A stretch of 64,000 nt of DNA from Gammaproteobacteria bacterium (lineage in GTDB: Bacteria > Pseudomonadota > Gammaproteobacteria > Burkholderiales > Burkholderiaceae_C), in NCBI GenBank assembly GCA_018820395.1, contig JAHJOG010000272.1, positions 1-64,000 on the forward strand, read 5' to 3'. Shown here piece after piece: positions 62,526 to 64,000 of this stretch. Every line of letters starts with the position of its first letter. Position 1 is the first letter of the stretch. The notes under the pieces were generated by a model. It worked only from the letters and a program-made list of their open reading frames with translations, did not search any database and was not told where the DNA came from. Both the position numbers and the translations under genes were made by a program.

Positions 62526-63083
62526 ATGTACGGCATGAGCATTCCCACCACCGCGGTTCTCGTGATCGACGTGCAGCAAGGGCTGTTCGAAGGCAAGCAC
62601 GCGGTCTTCGATTCAGAGCAGCTTCTCGCCCGCATCAATCAGGTCACGGCGAAGGCGCGCGCCGCCGGGGCGCCCGTGATCTTCGTCCAGCACCAGACGG
62701 ACGTCGACTTCCTGCGTTTCCAGACGCCTTCCTGGGAGCTGGCGAGCGGACTGCACGTCGAGGCGAGCGACCTGCGCATCCGCAAATGCACGCCCGACGC
62801 CTTTCTCGGCACCGAGCTCGAATCCCTGCTCGACGAACACGGCATCGCCGACCTGGTGATCTGCGGCGTCCACACCGAGTTCTGCGTCGACACCACCGCC
62901 CGCCGTGCGATGGCGCTCGGCTATCCCGTCGTACTCGTGCAAGACGGGCACAGCAGCGAAGGCAACGCGCATCTGACGCCGAGCCAGGTGATCTGGCACC
63001 ACAACACCACCCTCACCCACATCCACAGCTTCGGGCCGCGCGTGCGCTTGCAGACGGCGGCCGACCTGCAGTTCGGGGACTGA
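62526..63083 (+). CDS. Isochorismatase-family cysteine hydrolase
   Basis: A 185-residue hydrolase. The triad is visible: Asp in AVLVIDVQQGLFEG, Lys in IRKCTPDAFLGTELE and Cys in VICGVHTEFCVDTTARRA. The family includes nicotinamidases and isochorismatases; this one lacks features assigning a substrate. ATG at 62526 has an AGGGTGG site; 62535 is an alternative. Divergent from zwf. Confidence 0.9.
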   Translation: MYGMSIPTTAVLVIDVQQGLFEGKHAVFDSEQLLARINQVTAKARAAGAPVIFVQHQTDVDFLRFQTPSWELASGLHVEASDLRIRKCTPDAFLGTELESLLDEHGIADLVICGVHTEFCVDTTARRAMALGYPVVLVQDGHSSEGNAHLTPSQVIWHHNTTLTHIHSFGPRVRLQTAADLQFGD

Positions 63084-63138
63084 CTGCGCGGCTCGCACCC
63101 ACTCCCTCGACCCTCCTCATCCCGCGAAAGAATCAGCC

Positions 63139-63930
63139 ATGGATCTCAAGCTCAAAGGCAAGCTGGCGCTGGTTTCCGGCAGCACCGCCGGCATCGGCCA
63201 TGCGATCGCCGCCGCACTGGCGGCCGAAGGCGCCCGCGTCATCGTCAACGGACGCTCTCAGGCCTCGGTGGACAGCGCCTGCGCGCAGATCCAGGCCGCG
63301 CCCGGCGGCCAGGTGCTGGGATTTGCCGGCGACCTGAGCTCGGCGGCCACGGCCGAGGCGCTCGTGGCGGCGCACCCTGGCATCCAGATCCTGGTCAACA
63401 ACCTCGGCATCTTCGAGCCCAAGGCCTTCGAAGACATCCCGGACGTCGACTGGCTGCGCTTCTTCGACGTGAACGTGCTGAGCGGCGTGCGGCTCGCGCG
63501 CCTCGTGCTGCCCGCCATGAAGCGTGTGGACTGGGGCCGCATCATCTTCATTTCCAGCGAGAGCGCGGTGCAGATTCCGGCCGAGATGATCCACTACGGC
63601 ATGACCAAGACGGCGCAGCTCGCCGTCTCGCGCGGCCTGGCCGAAGCGGTGGCCGGCACCGGCATCACGGTCAACAGCGTCCTGCCGGGCCCCACGCGCT
63701 CGCGCGGCGTGGGCGACTTCGTGGAGGCACTGGCCAAGAGCGATGGCAAGTCGGCCGACGAAGTCGAACGCGAGTTCTTCGCCACGGCGCGGCCCACCTC
63801 GCTCATCAAGCGCTTCGAAACGCCGGAAGAAATCGCCTCGCTGGTCGCCTACATCGCCAGCCCGCTGTCGTCGGGCACCACGGGCGCCGCGCTGCGGGTG
63901 GACGGCGGCTGCACCAAGAGCGCGTTCTGA
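63139..63930 (+). CDS. SDR family oxidoreductase
   Basis: A 263-residue classical short-chain dehydrogenase. Cofactor motif VSGSTAGIGHAIAAAL, NNLG in ILVNNLGIFEP, catalytic Ser/Tyr/Lys in IFISSESAVQIPAEMIHYGMTKTA. It lies 55 bases after the isochorismatase gene, possibly on the same transcript. The substrate is unknown. No gene is seen in the last 70 bases of the window. Confidence 0.9.
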   Translation: MDLKLKGKLALVSGSTAGIGHAIAAALAAEGARVIVNGRSQASVDSACAQIQAAPGGQVLGFAGDLSSAATAEALVAAHPGIQILVNNLGIFEPKAFEDIPDVDWLRFFDVNVLSGVRLARLVLPAMKRVDWGRIIFISSESAVQIPAEMIHYGMTKTAQLAVSRGLAEAVAGTGITVNSVLPGPTRSRGVGDFVEALAKSDGKSADEVEREFFATARPTSLIKRFETPEEIASLVAYIASPLSSGTTGAALRVDGGCTKSAF

Positions 63931-64000
63931 TTCGGCTTCACGCTCAGACCTGACTCGTTCTGCCCGCGCGTGACTCGGCAGCGCGCCCGCAGGGGAGGCG

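Overview
The window is a high-GC betaproteobacterial chromosome segment, most likely from the order Burkholderiales, family Comamonadaceae (Variovorax- or Ramlibacter-like). This rests on recognisable gene neighbourhoods (dnaX-ybaB-recR, pst-pho, polyphosphate genes, SoeABC-type molybdoenzyme) and on protein style, not on a database search.

Left edge (1-2943): a partial recR, ybaB and dnaX on the minus strand, then the 4.5S SRP RNA gene ffs on the plus strand. dnaX carries an A9 slippery run followed by a perfect 11-bp hairpin. Both shifted frames stop within a few codons, which looks like a programmed site for making the short gamma subunit.

Integrated element (2926-15068): about 12.1 kb inserted into the 3' end of ffs. 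It is bounded by an 18-bp direct repeat and carries near-perfect inverted arm-type repeats 42-43 bp inside each core. A tyrosine integrase sits just inside the left end. Cargo includes an Mrr-like nuclease, phage-type BRO-N and KilA-N proteins, a zinc-ribbon protein, a two-TM protein, a serine resolvase, a stand-alone CheB-like domain lacking the catalytic His, an SOS-box-controlled decayed SRAP gene and a membrane-anchored HIRAN protein. Insertion moved the native T-rich end of ffs to the far right end.

Resident chromosome (15069-31587): a GT2 glycosyltransferase, a PAS/ATPase sensor protein lacking the usual phospho-His, a BaiN/HI0933-type flavoprotein, a 1986-residue AddB-AddA fusion, trxA, rho, an oxidoreductase, rpmE2, a polytopic GT-C-like protein and a MATE exporter.

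Phosphate and polyphosphate block (31571-43339): pstSCAB-phoU-phoB-phoR form one minus-strand operon with ATGA overlaps. Opposite lie ppx and a ClpP paralogue, and then sixA and ppk1. Two Pho boxes lie back to back between pstS and ppx.

Right part (43349-64000): an OlsB-like acyltransferase, tRNA-Pro(TGG) and tRNA-Arg(TCT), two related small FHA proteins, a catalase-like haem protein, alcohol dehydrogenases, SDRs, a soeABC-type operon with a divergent LysR gene, a class III CoA-transferase, a YghU-type GST, zwf and an isochorismatase. A universal stress protein C-terminus survives as a fragment near 50.1 kb, and a strong terminator at 57.5 kb has no obvious gene.
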